Part shown: positions 1-11,589 of the stretch, piece by piece | Position numbering within the stretch: the first letter of the stretch is position 1 | How the letters are laid out: every line of letters begins with the position of its first letter | Source of the DNA: Gongronella butleri | Taxonomy: Eukaryota; Mucoromycota; Mucoromycetes; Mucorales; Cunninghamellaceae | Length of the DNA: 64,000 bases | Reading direction: 5' to 3' | Assembly (NCBI GenBank): GCA_025201375.1 | Contig: JAIWZP010000015.1 | Coordinates: 496,001 to 560,000, forward strand | Program-made: the position numbers and the translations under genes | The notes under the pieces: model-generated | Seen by the model: only the letters and a program-made list of their open reading frames with translations | What the model was told of the DNA's origin: nothing | The model's database searches: none

Positions 1-825
1 CTTCGGTATCACGCAGCCTCGTCACGAGCTGCAAGTCGCCCGCCGCGTGCCACACCTTGACCGATCCGTGCGACGAGAATGTCGCAAGCAGCGCACCGTC
101 ATCCGACAGCGTCATCCCCGTCACGGCGCCTAAAACCAGCAAAAATAAAAAAAAGAAAAAAGAAAAAGAAAGAATTGAGACACGATGCACTTTTTTTTTG
201 CTTTTTTTTCTTTTTTTTTTTTTTTTTTTTACCGTGATCACTCAGACGCTGGGGCAATTCCTGCAATGGAGCATCTTGATGGATTGCATTAATCATGCCG
301 TGGCCCGCGTCGGCGTGGAATTGCCAGTACGTGTCGGGATACGCGTTTGCCAGCTCCTTGGTGCGCGCGTGGTCATAATACACGGTCTGATTCTACAATT
401 GTGTGTGAGCTGTGGTCAGTCTATATCCCCCAAATTGCCCTTTAATTCCATCCAATTCCTTCCAATTCCTTCTAATAGCTCTCGATTCACTCCAATGGGT
501 CTCAATTCCTTTAAATTGGACGACAATGCCCATCCGACCCAGGGTTTAAGCTTACCTTGCCCTTGCCCTTACGCACTGGCGCTTTAACGGGCGCGGGTTT
601 GGGCGGTGCTGGTGGTGATGCCGCTTTTGTGCGCTTTGTTGTGGCTTTTGTGGTGGTCTTGTCGATCTGTGCGCTCAGATTGAGCAGCTGATCGGACTCT
701 TCGAGGAGGTCATCGGTGTCGTCCCTTTCGTCGTCGTCGACGGCGGCCGTGGGGCCCGCAACGTCGTCGACCTGCTCCAGCAGGTCGTCAGAGTCCATCA
801 GATAGTCTGTAATCTTGCTTGGCAT
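1..825 (-). CDS. WD40-repeat protein, 5' part (runs off left edge)
   Basis: Three exons can be joined on the minus strand: 825-556, 392-233 and 128 to beyond base 1. The joins keep frame and use clean GT/AG signals; the second intron opens with GT plus a long A run and ends in TTTTAG. Exon 1 starts MPSKITDYLM and gives an acidic, Asp/Glu-rich leader, then a Lys/Pro/Ala-rich stretch. Exons 2-3 read through a WD40 blade with the typical SDDGALLATFSSHGSVKVW pattern. WD40 blades form propellers used as protein-interaction platforms. Only one full blade is inside the window, so the family is open; the blade reminded me weakly of EDC4-type decapping scaffolds, but I do not assign that. The ATG at 823-825 is the first Met of the open frame. 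Confidence 0.72.
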
Positions 826-2149
826 GGCGCGTGTCTAAAGAAAGGGTGTGCGTGTGTGGCTGGAGGAGTGTGTTATGTGTGTGGCGGTGGGCAAAGCAAA
901 AGGAGAGAGAGAAAAAAAATAGACGCGCCGCGAGTCCGAGTCGTGTTTTTTTTTTTTTTTTTTTTTCATTGTGACGCTGCGTCCAAAACAGGCAGGAAAC
1001 TGACGAATTCACGCGTGAAATCGGCGGTTCAACTGCATCCAATGGAACCGTGTGCCGTCTTGCTGGCGCGGTTCAGGCACTTTTTTCCGTGAAAATGGGG
1101 AAATCGCCGCTCATGATGACTTTTCCGTACCCAAACACTCGGGATGGCATTTATCTGGGGGTGCCTTTGCTTGTCCAAACTCAAATCATAACGCGTGCCC
1201 CGTTTAAAAAGGCAGTCGGCGCGTGGAGAAGTTGAATGGAATAAAAAAAAAAAAAAAAAAAAAGAAAAAAAAAGAGGCAAAATCACACGGCTGTTGGATA
1301 AACTTTATTGATTTTTTTAGTCTCCTGTCATGACGGCCCGGCTCTATTACCTCCACCACTGCCCCTTCCTTTTGCCCCTAGGGTCGTTGAAAACACAAAA
1401 AGACAAAAACAAGGCATCCTCGCGTGCCACGATGATAAATTCATTGTGACAGGGAGCAAGAGTAAAAAAAGAAAGAAGCATTGGGGTGTGTCTTACAAAA
1501 CGAAAGGCACACACAAGACACAACAAAAAAGACGCGCCCTTTTTGTTCGCCACTCAGCAACACAGAGCCTTGTGACAGGGTTCCATTTCAAGCAATTGGA
1601 CAACCCCATCTGGACTGATCAAAAATTGGCTTGCTCTTTTTTTTTTATTGATACACGAGTGAGAGGTCAAGAAAGAAAGCGGGCCAAGGTGGGCGGCTGA
1701 AAGCGAGGAAAAAGATGAAAAAGGGCAAAATAAAAAAAGGGGGAAATTAGATAGAAAAAAAAAAGAAAACGAGGGGACGCGCAGCGCGCCCATCGAGCAA
1801 AAAGGCAGGTTGTCCCAAAGGACGATTGCTTACGTGTGTAGAATGTAAGGTTGGACGGGGCGGGGAAGAGACCAAATATAATCAAAAACGAGATGTAAGG
1901 CAAAAGTTATTAGCTAATTGTGGGGAGAGTGAACATTGAGAGTGAGAGAGAGGTGGGAAGGGAGAGGAGGGAGGAGTGGGGGGAGAAGAAGGGATCGATT
2001 CCGCCCGTCCTTTCCAGATATACAAAAAAAAAAAAAAAAAAAAAAAAAGGAAAAAGTCGATGGTACGACCAAGTGGGGGAGGAGAACACCAAGTGCGGAA
2101 CATGCAAGTGCGCGCTGCGGGTGGCCTTTGCGTTGCGCTTGATCGTGTT
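826..2149. other. Intergenic region, no gene seen
   Basis: About 1.3 kb between the start of the WD40 gene and the end of the methyltransferase gene, both on the minus strand. It holds A/T homopolymer runs (for example near 1240-1270 and 2023-2048) and scattered short open frames dominated by poly-Lys or poly-Phe. I see no splice-linked coding potential. The part next to 825 should contain the WD40 promoter. Confidence 0.5.
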
Positions 2150-3468
2150 TTAGTCGTCCTCTGGCTTTTGCGCGAGAAAGGCATAGAGGCCCATATAGGC
2201 CTTTGAGTCGATCATGCCTCGGAGAGCCCGCCGTAAGACGCTGATCAATTGCTCGTCCTCCATGTTGCTGGAACGCTTCAACCAGGGTGCCAGACCTTGA
2301 ACTTCCGCGCTGAACACGTTCATGAATCCTTGGCCAATCGGTCCTCCCCAGCCAAGAGGCACCTCGCGATACTCGGATTGCAGAATCTTGAGTCCGTGAT
2401 CATTAAGCATCATGTCTAACTTTGCGCCCGCCGCAGGGTCGAGGCCACGACTCGCGCACAAGCGATCGACTAGATGGATTAAAAAAAATGATGAACACAG
2501 CGAAAAACGAAGAAAAAAAGCGAAAAAGAGAGGCAATTTACAGTGTCGCATGTACTCCCGCACGTCTGGGTGGTCCGAGGTGACTTGTCGGTCTAGATCT
2601 ATACATTGGAAGATGCCGCCATCTTGCAAGACGCGTCGCACCTCGGACAAGACAAAGGCCCATTCGTTGTTTTTGAATGCAAGCGACACGAAGCGCAATT
2701 GAACGAAATCTGGGAGTGGAAGAAACAACAGGCAAAGGTGATGAGAAAAAAAAAAAGGCAAAGCAGTGGCAATTCTTGCTGTTTTTGCCCGTTTTTTGTG
2801 GTTTTTGCGTTTTTTTTTTTTTTTTTGGCACGTACCGAATGATTTGTCGGGGAAGGGCAGGCCCTTGAGCACGTTGACGTTGGTGAATTCGAGGTTGGCG
2901 GGACGGATGACCTCGGGCCACACGTTGCTCATATCGACACCGACAAATTGGCACGACGGGTAATCCAGGCTGGTCTCACAGAGCCATGTTCCGGCCCCAC
3001 AGCACATGTCGAGGATCTGCAGCCCGCCGTGTTGGAAATCAAGCTTTTTGAATGCATCGGCCATGATGTTGCTAATAAAAAAGAAAGGCAGCGTGAGTGC
3101 CAATCGTGCGTCGTGCGTCGCGTCCTTTTATCGATGAACTGTTGATTTTGCGCGTTGTTTTGCAAGTTTCAGGGGGGGTGCACAAGGCGACTCTCATGGC
3201 AATTTAAGCGGGGCAGGCGCAAAAAGAGAGGGCGACTAGTATCTTACCATCCTAGCAATTCCTTGGTGAGAAAGTGCTGCTCATGCTGGCGATCGATTTC
3301 CTGATTATCCTTTGGCAGCAGGTATTGGCTGCCTTCGACGGCGTGGTACGTGCGTCCCTCGATAGAGCGCTCGGTGGCCTTGCGCGCCGGCTGATGATCC
3401 TTGGCCGTTTTTTTCTGTTTGTGGGAAGGCTTGCGCTGGTTCGTCGCTTTGGACGAGGTGTTGCCCAT
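2150..3468 (-). CDS. SAM-dependent class I methyltransferase with N-myristoylation motif
   Basis: Four exons: 3468-3248, 3071-2836, 2709-2542, 2469-2150 (945 nt, 314 aa). The joined frame is uninterrupted. Residues about 94-103 (LDMCCGAGTW) are the SAM-binding motif I, followed by GVD at the end of beta 2, a PFPDKSFD segment and VRRVLQDGGIF, all standard for the UbiE/COQ5-like methyltransferase fold. This layout is common in fungal small-molecule or lipid methyltransferases; the substrate cannot be told. The N terminus reads MGNTSSK, which fits the N-myristoyltransferase signal (Gly2, Ser6, Lys7), and is followed by a Lys/Arg-rich stretch, so membrane attachment is likely (inference). The exon 3 donor is placed at CAC T/gtaaat because it keeps the family frame; an alternative site nearby is possible. 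Confidence 0.8.
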
Positions 3469-3948
3469 ATAGAAAAGAAAAAATAAAGGGGGGAAAAGAA
3501 GGGGGGATAGGAAATAAAAGGAAAAGAAAAGAAGACGAAAAAGTGAGCGAGGGCGAAGAAAAAAAAAAAAAAAAAAGAAGCGTGAGTGATTAAAAAGAAA
3601 GAGAGAGAGAGAAAGGGTGGAAAAATGAGGTGCCTTTTTTTTTTTTGGTTTTTGGGGATTGGCCCACCCCCCTTTTTTCATTCCCTCGATTTGTGCGGCG
3701 CTTGAATGCTGTGCAGGCGGGATGGTCCTCTCCCCCAAATCACCCAAAAGAAGCAAAATCGAACCTTGCTTCATCGTCATCCCCCAATTTGTCATGCTCC
3801 TTTTGTCGCAAATGACCCTCGAGCCACCTACATAAAAGATGAGGGTTCCTCCCAATTGCAATAAAAAAACAGAGAGAGAGAGAGAGAGGGGGGGAGAGGG
3901 TGTGCAGCACGCTTGTGATTTTTATTTCTTTTTTTCGATTTTCATGAG

Positions 3949-6900
3949 CTATCGCTGGCTAATGGCCCTGTCCAAGGCGTGCCACATGGCGCCCTGGCAG
4001 GCAGAGAAGGTCAAGCAGCCAAGAGGTACGGTGGTGCGGGTCCAGGGCGAGCCATTGAACTTTTTAGCACCACTAATTTGTGTGAATTCGTCCTTGGCGG
4101 TGTGGTACTGGGCCGCACTCGGCCAGTTGTGCAGATACTCTTTGAACATGCCGTCAAAAGTATTGTTATCATCATCTAGGGTATCAAGGTCCACAAAGTT
4201 GCCAATGGGGAAGCCGAGTTTGTCATTGAGAGCGTGAACGAGGCCCTGTAGACGGAAGCTGATTCGGCGGATGGACGGGTCAACAAGCAGTTTGGCCAAC
4301 TTTGTCGTGGCAAGACGCTCGGGATCGGCCAGCGTGTGGTCCAACACGACGCTGTACGAGTGGCCCGTGTTGACGAAAAGGCCGAGCGCGCAGATATCTT
4401 GGGTGCGATTGGATGTCTGGCGGAAGAATGGGCTAATGGACACCACGATCTGCGAAGGACACTTGGACCCGTCTGCAGGCTGCGTCCAATCCATGTTGTT
4501 CATGTGCTCAAACGTGGAAAGGCAATAGAAATTCACAGTACGGCCCTCGTGCAGGAAAAGCTCGTCCCGGAACCCATTGTCCACCGACACACCACGCAAT
4601 GGAGTGGTATTCTCGTCGTCCGCCATCTCCATGCTCATGTCATCATGATCGTCGTCGTCGTAGCCGTCGTCATAAATGTTAGTCACCTATGGAAAAAAGA
4701 AAAAAAAAAAAAGAGAAAAAGGCGTATTAATCATCTGTTTTTCCTTTTTCGACGCATCCCGTGCTTTTTTATTTTTTTACGCGTCTGCCTCCCTTTTATC
4801 CGGGCTCTTTCTTTATTGCTTCTCATTTTTCCTTTTTTTCCCTCTTTCCTCGTTTTCTCCTTTTTGCATTTTTTTTTTCTATTTTTCTCTTATTTTTGTT
4901 TGCTTGCCTCCTTTTTTTCACTTTTTCTCTCTCCACTTTTAGGGTTTACCTTTGGGCCATAAGTCTTGCGCGTCGGGACACCTGCCAAAGGGAGGATCAT
5001 GGCGGTTGCCGGCGGGGACGAGACATCCCAGCCGTCTCGCGCGGTGGTCCACTGATCGACGACATTGGGCGCAGCGGCTCCATGGAATCGACGCACGACG
5101 GATGCCGCGTTGGAGGCATTGGCAGTGCGTTGGTGCTGATGATGGGGCGAATTAGCCGGTGAGCCGCGCAAACGGGCCAAATTTTGGGGATTTTGGCCAT
5201 AGTGAGGCGATTTTGGCGGCTGATCGAATGATTTCTGATGCTGTTGCTGTTGCTGTTGCTGCTGATGCGCCTTGTCGATGGTGCGCTCATAATCGCTCAT
5301 GTTTGTATCTGCGTTTCTCTGCCAGCCATCCATGGCCTTTTCTGCAAAATTACTCCAACCGGCACCGGCTTGCGGCTCGTACGTCATGGAGCCCGTCATT
5401 CTCGTGCGACTCGCCATTGACCAGTCACTGTTCCATTTGGAGGTGGCACGCGTGCGCGCGGCATGTGTTGTGGAAGACGACGCTGGTGGCGATGATGATG
5501 ACACGGAATTCGACGATTTGAACGCATTGGGCACCTGCTGCGCCGCCGCGTAAAGGTTGCTGGAGCTACTGTGGTTGCTGCCACTGCCACTTGTACGCCG
5601 GTGCAAGGTCGGCGACGCCTGCTGCTGCGACATCCTCCATTGAGCGCCGGCCCCAGGAGCAACAAACGACGATTCTTGCAAATTCGCATCCCAGGGCGCC
5701 CCGGGCTCAATGTCTGCCATCACCGTCTCTGGCTCACCCCATGTATCGGGCGCCATGGGCGCCTGGTACGGCAATTTCGTTGATGGCTTGAATTCATCGG
5801 GTTCGGCAAACAAAAAGTCGTCGTCGTCCAATTCGTCCTCTGTCTCTTGCTTCTCGTTTTGCTCATCTTGTTTCTGCTGCTGCTTGTAATCAGCCGTGTC
5901 TTGTTCGTCAATCTTGGTGCCTCTATAGCAAAAGGGGAAAAAAAAAAAAAGAGAGAGAAAAAGAATGAGTATGACGCAATCAATTCACCGTCAATGCGCA
6001 ATTCATCCCATGCAGACGCGGTCTGATCCGCGTCTGAACGTATTTATCAACGTGATTGGTGCTTACCGGGAGGTGCGGGGGTCGGCTTGCGTGGTACTGA
6101 CCAAGTCTTCAAATGTAAATGCATCCTCAGCGACGACCTTTGGCTGTGCCATGCCACGACTGAGGACGGTGCTGGGCACAGGGGTCGCAGACTTGCTTTG
6201 TGTGTCGGTCGCATCGGTTGAAAAAGGGCCTGATTGCGCGAAATGCGAGGATTTCGAGGATTTTGTGGATTTCGCGGATTTCGCGGATTTCATGGTGGAA
6301 TTGCTCGTGCTGTTGCTCAATTTGTCGCTGCTGGTGGCAGCAGGCGGTGTGTAGCTCTCGGCTGTGGCCTTGGGCGATGGTGTGAGGGACGAGGACGATG
6401 CCTCGGTCTCTTGTAGGGAGAGCAAAATGGCCCTGCGAATATCTTTTTCAAATTGATCCTCGTCATTGGCTTGGTCGTCGGACTGTTGCTCGCGTGGGGA
6501 CGTGTCGGTCGCGTGGCCCGTGCTGACGATGCTCTCTGCCGCGTCATTAGATGATGAGGTGGCAGAGGAGGCCAAAGGTTTGGTTTTTGAATCAAGGTAG
6601 ATGAGGCCCCGATTTGTGTTGATGGGCACGTCGTTCATGGCGCGCTGTTGGATCCATTTGCCGAGGTTCTTGTTGGACGAGTTGGTCGTGACCGTCAATG
6701 GCCAGAAATCGGTCTCTTGGAACGCGATTTTGCGCGATTCAAACACATCATGCAACGCAATGAGCGTGGTGACGTCAAACACCGCATAGACCAAGGCCGT
6801 GGGCGGGAATGGGCGATAGTCCCACACGCAGTCGTACTCCAGGTAACGGAAAGTGTCGCCGAATTCCTTGGCTTTGGCGAATTCGTCGGTAAATGGCCAT

Positions 6901-7655
6901 TCCTTGGCATATTGCAACATGGCGTTCTTCAAATTCATGCGCTGCGTCGCGTCACGGCACACAGCTGCCTGCAGATCGAGAATGTGCGGCAGTTGGATCC
7001 CCCCAATGAAGGATTCGATCGCTTGCGCATCGGCACGCACAGCCCAGCCCACAAACGTGAAATGATTGTCTTCCAAAAGTGCCATCAGCGCCGAACGCAG
7101 CGCGTCCTTGTCGTCAAAGTCGTCCACAAGCACCGCAAACCCCTCATGCATCGATGCGGCCAATTGCACCACTTTGAGCTGCGGCTGCTGCTTTTTGATC
7201 GCCAAAAACTCGCAATCCAGGCTCACAATGCGCTTCTCACTGGCATACAGCGCGTCTTTCATGGCCTCCACTTGCGCCATCGTGGTGACTTGATGGCATC
7301 GCATGCGCTGCGTTTCTTGGTTATTGTCGTTGCTGTTGACTTCTCTTTGTTCTTGAAGCGGCACGTCAATATGGCTTGCCTGGACGTCCCAGTGGTCCAG
7401 CGGCTCCACGGCCATGGGTCCACGCTTCTTTTTGCTGCTGTTGCTCGAAAAGGCTGGCCTGTCCTCGCCAGGGGCTGGCAATTTGTATGCCATGGCCTCG
7501 TCGAGCGTCTGACCATGCCTCACAAAGTGTTGTAAAGCTTGCAAAGTGTGCTCCACCAATGGCACTTCTTTGTATGCAGTCAGAAGCAGCACCGACAGCT
7601 CACATGCCTTCAATACGCTCGTCCAATAGCTGTGTTCCGTGATAACAGGTGCCAT
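3949..7655 (-). CDS. DEDDy 3'-5' exonuclease with UIM and a second, degenerate exonuclease-like domain
   Basis: Three exons, 7655-6067, 5922-4950 and 4686-3949, give 1,099 aa. Residues about 142-305 form a DnaQ/WRN-type 3'-5' exonuclease: DCE (D147, E149), the RADAQ motif (D209) and YAVFD (Y290, D294), so the DEDDy acids look intact. Residues about 399-418 match the ubiquitin-interacting motif (acidic run, then AILLSL). A long Ser/Gln/Asn/Pro-rich linker follows, with a poly-Gln stretch. The C-terminal exon (residue 855 on) starts very acidic and then reads like another exonuclease fold (strand-strand, LAKLLVDPSIRRISF, FVDLDTLDD), but the DxE pair is not apparent, so it may be a non-catalytic partner domain (inference). 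The closest known domain type is the Exd2/Egl-like 3'-5' exonuclease; the RNA or DNA substrate is unknown. Confidence 0.82.
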
Positions 7656-7893
7656 GATCCATACACGGAGGAGGGGGGACGAGGGGGGAGGGGGGCGAGG
7701 GAAACAACAATAAAATTGAAAGAAAAGAAAAAAAAGTAAGGGACAAAAAGGTGCGGGATAAAAACGAATGACGTCCTCTTTTAGGCAGTTCATGCGAGCG
7801 TCGCCAAACAAAATCGTGGCATGCCCTTTATTTGTTTTTATTGCTTTTGCAATGGGATGACACGGTCCCCAATGGTATCAATTCCACGCCAAA

Positions 7894-7968
7894 TCAAGGC
7901 GTCTTTGCTGGTGCGCTCAGAGTCGACGCGAATTGCTCGAGCAACGCCATTGTTTCTTTCGTTTTCCT

Positions 7969-8003
<35 letters not shown>

Positions 8004-8917
8004 CACGAATAAGAACAACACGCTCCTTGGATTGCGATGAATCACGCACTTGCGGATCTCCGCCGACTGCTGGCGCTTCTTGTCGAGCTGCTCCTCCATC
8101 AGTAGCCGCAGTGTCTCGCGTGCCTATTGAAAAAAAAAAAACAAGATAAATATAGATTTTCTACGCGATGTTTGCCTAAAACATACCTGGTGCGGCCTGT
8201 ACTCGTTCAGAATGTGATGCATGTTGATAAAGATGGTGCTGATATTCTCGATGCGCTTGCCAAACTAGTGTGAAGAGGCAAAAAGGGGTGGTGATGAGTA
8301 GGCACGTCTCCTTACGCCCCCGCAAAACTCCCCCCCCCACTTTTCTCTCCTTTACCTCCTCAGGCTGCTTGACAAGCACGTCCAGCAGGTCCAGGAATTG
8401 CACAATCAGCGTCCGGTTCAGGCGTTTCAATTCCGCCACGCGATCTTTTTAATAAAAAAGTGAGATTTACGCGATTTTTTACAATTTCTCTTTTTCCACG
8501 GTCAAATCGCTTACCAATTTCACCATCGGCAAACAGCTGCTTAATATTCTGCTCCTTGAGCGTCGGCAAACGGTCGCGAACCTGTTGGTAACAAAAAAAA
8601 ATAAAAAATAAAAAAAAAGGTCAAAATTGAGCTTTAGGTCCAATTGAAGCCATTCCGCTGCCATATGACCCCCCTTTTTTCCTCGCTACACTCATTACCT
8701 GCCACTGCTGATCAAACACGGCGTACGCATCCGTGGGCGGCTCGGGCGGTGCAAGCTGCTTCAAGTCGAAATCCGATAATGGCGGCTGTTTGATGAGGTC
8801 CGAGGGAAACTCACCCGTCTCCTGTGCTTGTTTCAGCTTGGCAACGTTCTCAGACTTGTAGCGCTTGTAAAAGACAGGCGGATCCGGCCACGCACTGCCT
8901 GTTGTCTGCTGTTCCAT
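7894..8917 (-). CDS. MED7: Mediator of RNA polymerase II transcription subunit 7
   Basis: Six exons (8917-8699, 8581-8515, 8444-8356, 8264-8187, 8123-8050, 7966-7894) sum to 600 nt, 199 aa, all in frame. The start has the MED7 signature of a Pro-rich leader before YKRYKSENVAKL. The middle carries LKRLNRTLIVQFLDLLDVL and INMHHILNEYRPHQARETL, which match the most conserved helices of MED7. MED7 pairs with MED21 as the hinge of the Mediator middle module and works in the nucleus on Pol II initiation. The length is close to animal and fungal MED7. The five introns are short (65-110 nt) and rich in A/T runs, typical of this window. The neighbouring exonuclease gene starts 238 bp downstream on the same strand. 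Confidence 0.93.
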
Positions 8918-9478
8918 GGCAATGTGTTGAAAAAGAGAAAGACAAGAGAACAAACGGGCAAAAAGTGCTAGTTTGGCAACTCTTTTGCTTTCAAGTGAAT
9001 GATTCAATTCCCGCTGCTCGTGAAATTTCTCATCAATTGCTTTTTCTTCTTTTTTTTTTTTTTTTTGTTCGTCGAAATGACATCTTTTATGCCTTTCTTG
9101 GGTCCATTCAGCACTCCACGAATGCCAAGAGCCATGCGATGACCGCGAATATTCCATAATCACGTCCAAAAGCACAACTGTGGACATTTCAAGCGCTGTG
9201 CCGCCACGCGAGCGGCAATTCTCGATTAAAATTAGGTAAGATGGCTCAAACGCACTTTTATGTCATACTTCAAGTAAGCATTATATACTTGGGACATATC
9301 TTAGAGACTGACCGATGGATGTCGTGCTCAAAATCGTGTGAAACATCATTGTGTTTGATTTTTTTTTTTGCGAAAGCAAGAAAATAAACAAGCTTTCCCG
9401 CATGGAGCAGACCATCCAACCTACAAACTCCAATGACCGCGCCACAAGCTTCAGCAATCTGGACGATTGTTCGTCATC
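8918..9478. other. MED7 upstream region, then unique AT-rich sequence
   Basis: The MED7 promoter must lie here. Apart from a T run near 9050-9066 I see no recognisable element and no further coding exon; the dispersed repeats begin at about 9.48 kb. Confidence 0.35.
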
Positions 9479-10250
9479 TGTGTTAAATTTGGATCACGCA
9501 GTTCTGAGAAAAATTATTTTGCATAAATTCAGGGCCAAAGCAGGGTCAAAATGACCCTTGAAAGCTAACTTGCCAAGAACTCGACGCGATGTCCCCAAAC
9601 CACAAGCGCTTTTACCACATTTGCCTGTTGATTTATTTGAGGTGTCTTGCGCGTCGGGGCGCTCGGCCGTTGCCGCTGTACGAGACCAAATGGTGTTGAT
9701 TTTACCCCCTTTACGCGTATGAAACTGGTGCATCGTTAGAAACTTGCGCATCTGGTCCCAAATTTGAACCAGATGATGGAAGACCAAATTCTCCAGCGGT
9801 GTTAATTATTTTCGCGAATCGGATCACTCAGTCTCGAGATATCTCGAGATTTGTGTTTGCTAGTGAAAACCAAGAGCCAAAATAATATTTTGCGCGTTTC
9901 TCCTGATGAGCCTGATCGTATGATGCTAAATTTAGACTAGTGGGTAGTCGACTCAAAACTTCGATGATTTCGAGTTTTTCCAGAAATCAGTTCGCTCATT
10001 GCTGAGAAAATGCATTTTGCATAAAATCAGGGCCAAACCAAGATCAAAACAATCCCTAAAGGCTAACTCGCCGAAAGATCGAAGCGCTATCCCCAAACCA
10101 CAAGCGCTTTTACCACGTTTGGCCGCCTTTTCATTTGAGGTGACTCATGTCGGGGCGTTCAGCCGCTTCCGCGGTACGAGACAAATGTTGGTGAATTTAC
10201 CCTCTTTACGCCTATGAAAAGGGCGCTTCCCCAGAAGTTTGCTCATCAGG
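9479..10250. repeat. Dimeric dispersed repeat, family A (copy 1)
   Basis: Two diverged units about 0.5 kb apart share the order: cAGTTCTGAGAAAA-like start, CATAAA(A)TCAGGGCCAAA, a CCCCAAACCACAAGCGCTTTTACC block, then the GTCGGGGCGCTC-GCCGTTGCCGC block and CTCTTTACGCCTATGAAAA. The same two-unit arrangement recurs at 54.19-54.98 kb. Reading frames across it are chance products, not genes. Confidence 0.75.
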
Positions 10251-11045
10251 TGTTCATTACCAAAAAAACATTGCTGTTTGATCATTACCGTGCGTTGTTT
10301 ACTGTATTTTTAGAAATCATTAAAAATCAGAGGTGAACTTGGTCGACTTGGCGGTAATTTGAAAATTTGCAATTTTCAAGGGTTATCACAAATCCAAATT
10401 TAATTACTGTACCACACCCATGATTGGAACGCCTCCATTTGTTTATTAAGCCATTTCGTCGCGTCTTTTTTCAACAACACAGCTTGAAAACCTGAGGTCA
10501 GTTGGGTCGTTGTGTAGATGAATCCAAAATATCGACATTTTCATACTGTAATTATAACATATATTGCCTTGGTCAAATTTTCTTCGATCGCATTGAAATT
10601 TTCTCTGTTCGAATCAGACTGTCACGATCCAATTCGTGAGCATTGTCCACAACTCGTTTTTTTTTCTTGCTCCCTTTCGTTCCTTTTTGTTTCCAGTCCT
10701 TCTCTTTTTCTTTGGCCGCCGCCCAGTTCCAACACCATCATCTGGCCATGGCTCGTGGCTTTCAAACGCACTCTCTTACAAGTTTGTAGCTGCTCTCCCC
10801 ATCGAGCAATGGCCGATCTTCTCCTTTGCCCCGCTTTTTCTCCTTTTGCTGCGCCGCTGGAATCTCGATCTGTCTGTGCGCCAAGGCTGCAGACCAATTG
10901 GCCTTGTCGCACATAAAAGACCCGCCACCTTCCTTTTCCCCTTTTTTCTTTTCTTTTTTTCTTTACCCTTTCAACACCGTTTCTCCTCCCCTGAACCCCC
11001 CTCTTGCTATTACAATAAAACTCCTTGTTTGTCACCAATATCAAG
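10251..11045. other. Region between repeat halves, no firm gene
   Basis: The 1.3 kb segment 10.25-11.58 kb separates the family A dimer from family B here, whereas at 54-55 kb the two families abut directly. It therefore looks like an insertion or unrelated DNA. Pyrimidine-rich tracts at 10.65-10.71 and 10.93-10.98 kb produce hydrophobic-looking chance frames. Confidence 0.3.
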
Positions 11046-11450
11046 ATGCGCCCTGCCAATAGAGTCCACGAGCGCCCCACTCGCCATATCCGTGGCGCTG
11101 CTTCACGCCACGCACAACAACAACCACGTCACGACGAACGTCTCGTTGTTAAACGGGCCGTCGACGTGGCCCGTCGCCGCCCCACTTTGCGCTCCGTGCT
11201 TGCGCCCGAGACGCTGGCCCGTTGGGCCCCAACACCGCAGCAAGAGGACGGTCCAGCAGAGGATCGTCACACAGACGGGTTCGGACAGCATTTCCAGAGT
11301 GTTTGTTTGCTCGGTGCGTGCCCTTTGTACACTAATGAAAGCCGTTCAAACATTCAAAAAGTTTCAACCTCGATGTTCTCTGCAACCAATAGGACGACAC
11401 ACAAGGCTTTTAACGTGTCAAAAGCATCTGTTAAATATTTATTACAGTAA
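11046..11450 (+). CDS. Possible small basic protein, unknown
   Basis: A 134-residue open frame starts at an ATG 66 nt after a strong pyrimidine tract. Its first about 90 residues are rich in Arg, His, Pro and Ala and have the GC-rich codon look of the real genes here, unlike the surrounding AT-rich repeats. From about residue 95 the composition drifts to AT-rich, which suggests the true 3' end or a splice site lies before that. No domain is recognised. It could also be a truncated gene captured between repeats. Confidence 0.22.
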   Translation: MRPANRVHERPTRHIRGAASRHAQQQPRHDERLVVKRAVDVARRRPTLRSVLAPETLARWAPTPQQEDGPAEDRHTDGFGQHFQSVCLLGACPLYTNESRSNIQKVSTSMFSATNRTTHKAFNVSKASVKYLLQ

Positions 11451-11589
11451 ATGAGGCAAGTTTCACAGATGGATGGCTAAAACTCGCGGAGAAAATCCAC
11501 TTTTCCATCAAAATATTTGATCACGATTTACTCGACTACGGTCTAGGCAACTCCCGATTTTTATTGCAGATTTGATAACAAACAGGTGG

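Noticed and set aside
10636..11454. 272-codon plus-strand frame
   Set aside because: Mostly Phe/Leu from pyrimidine tracts; the only coding-like part is in a different frame (11,046 on).
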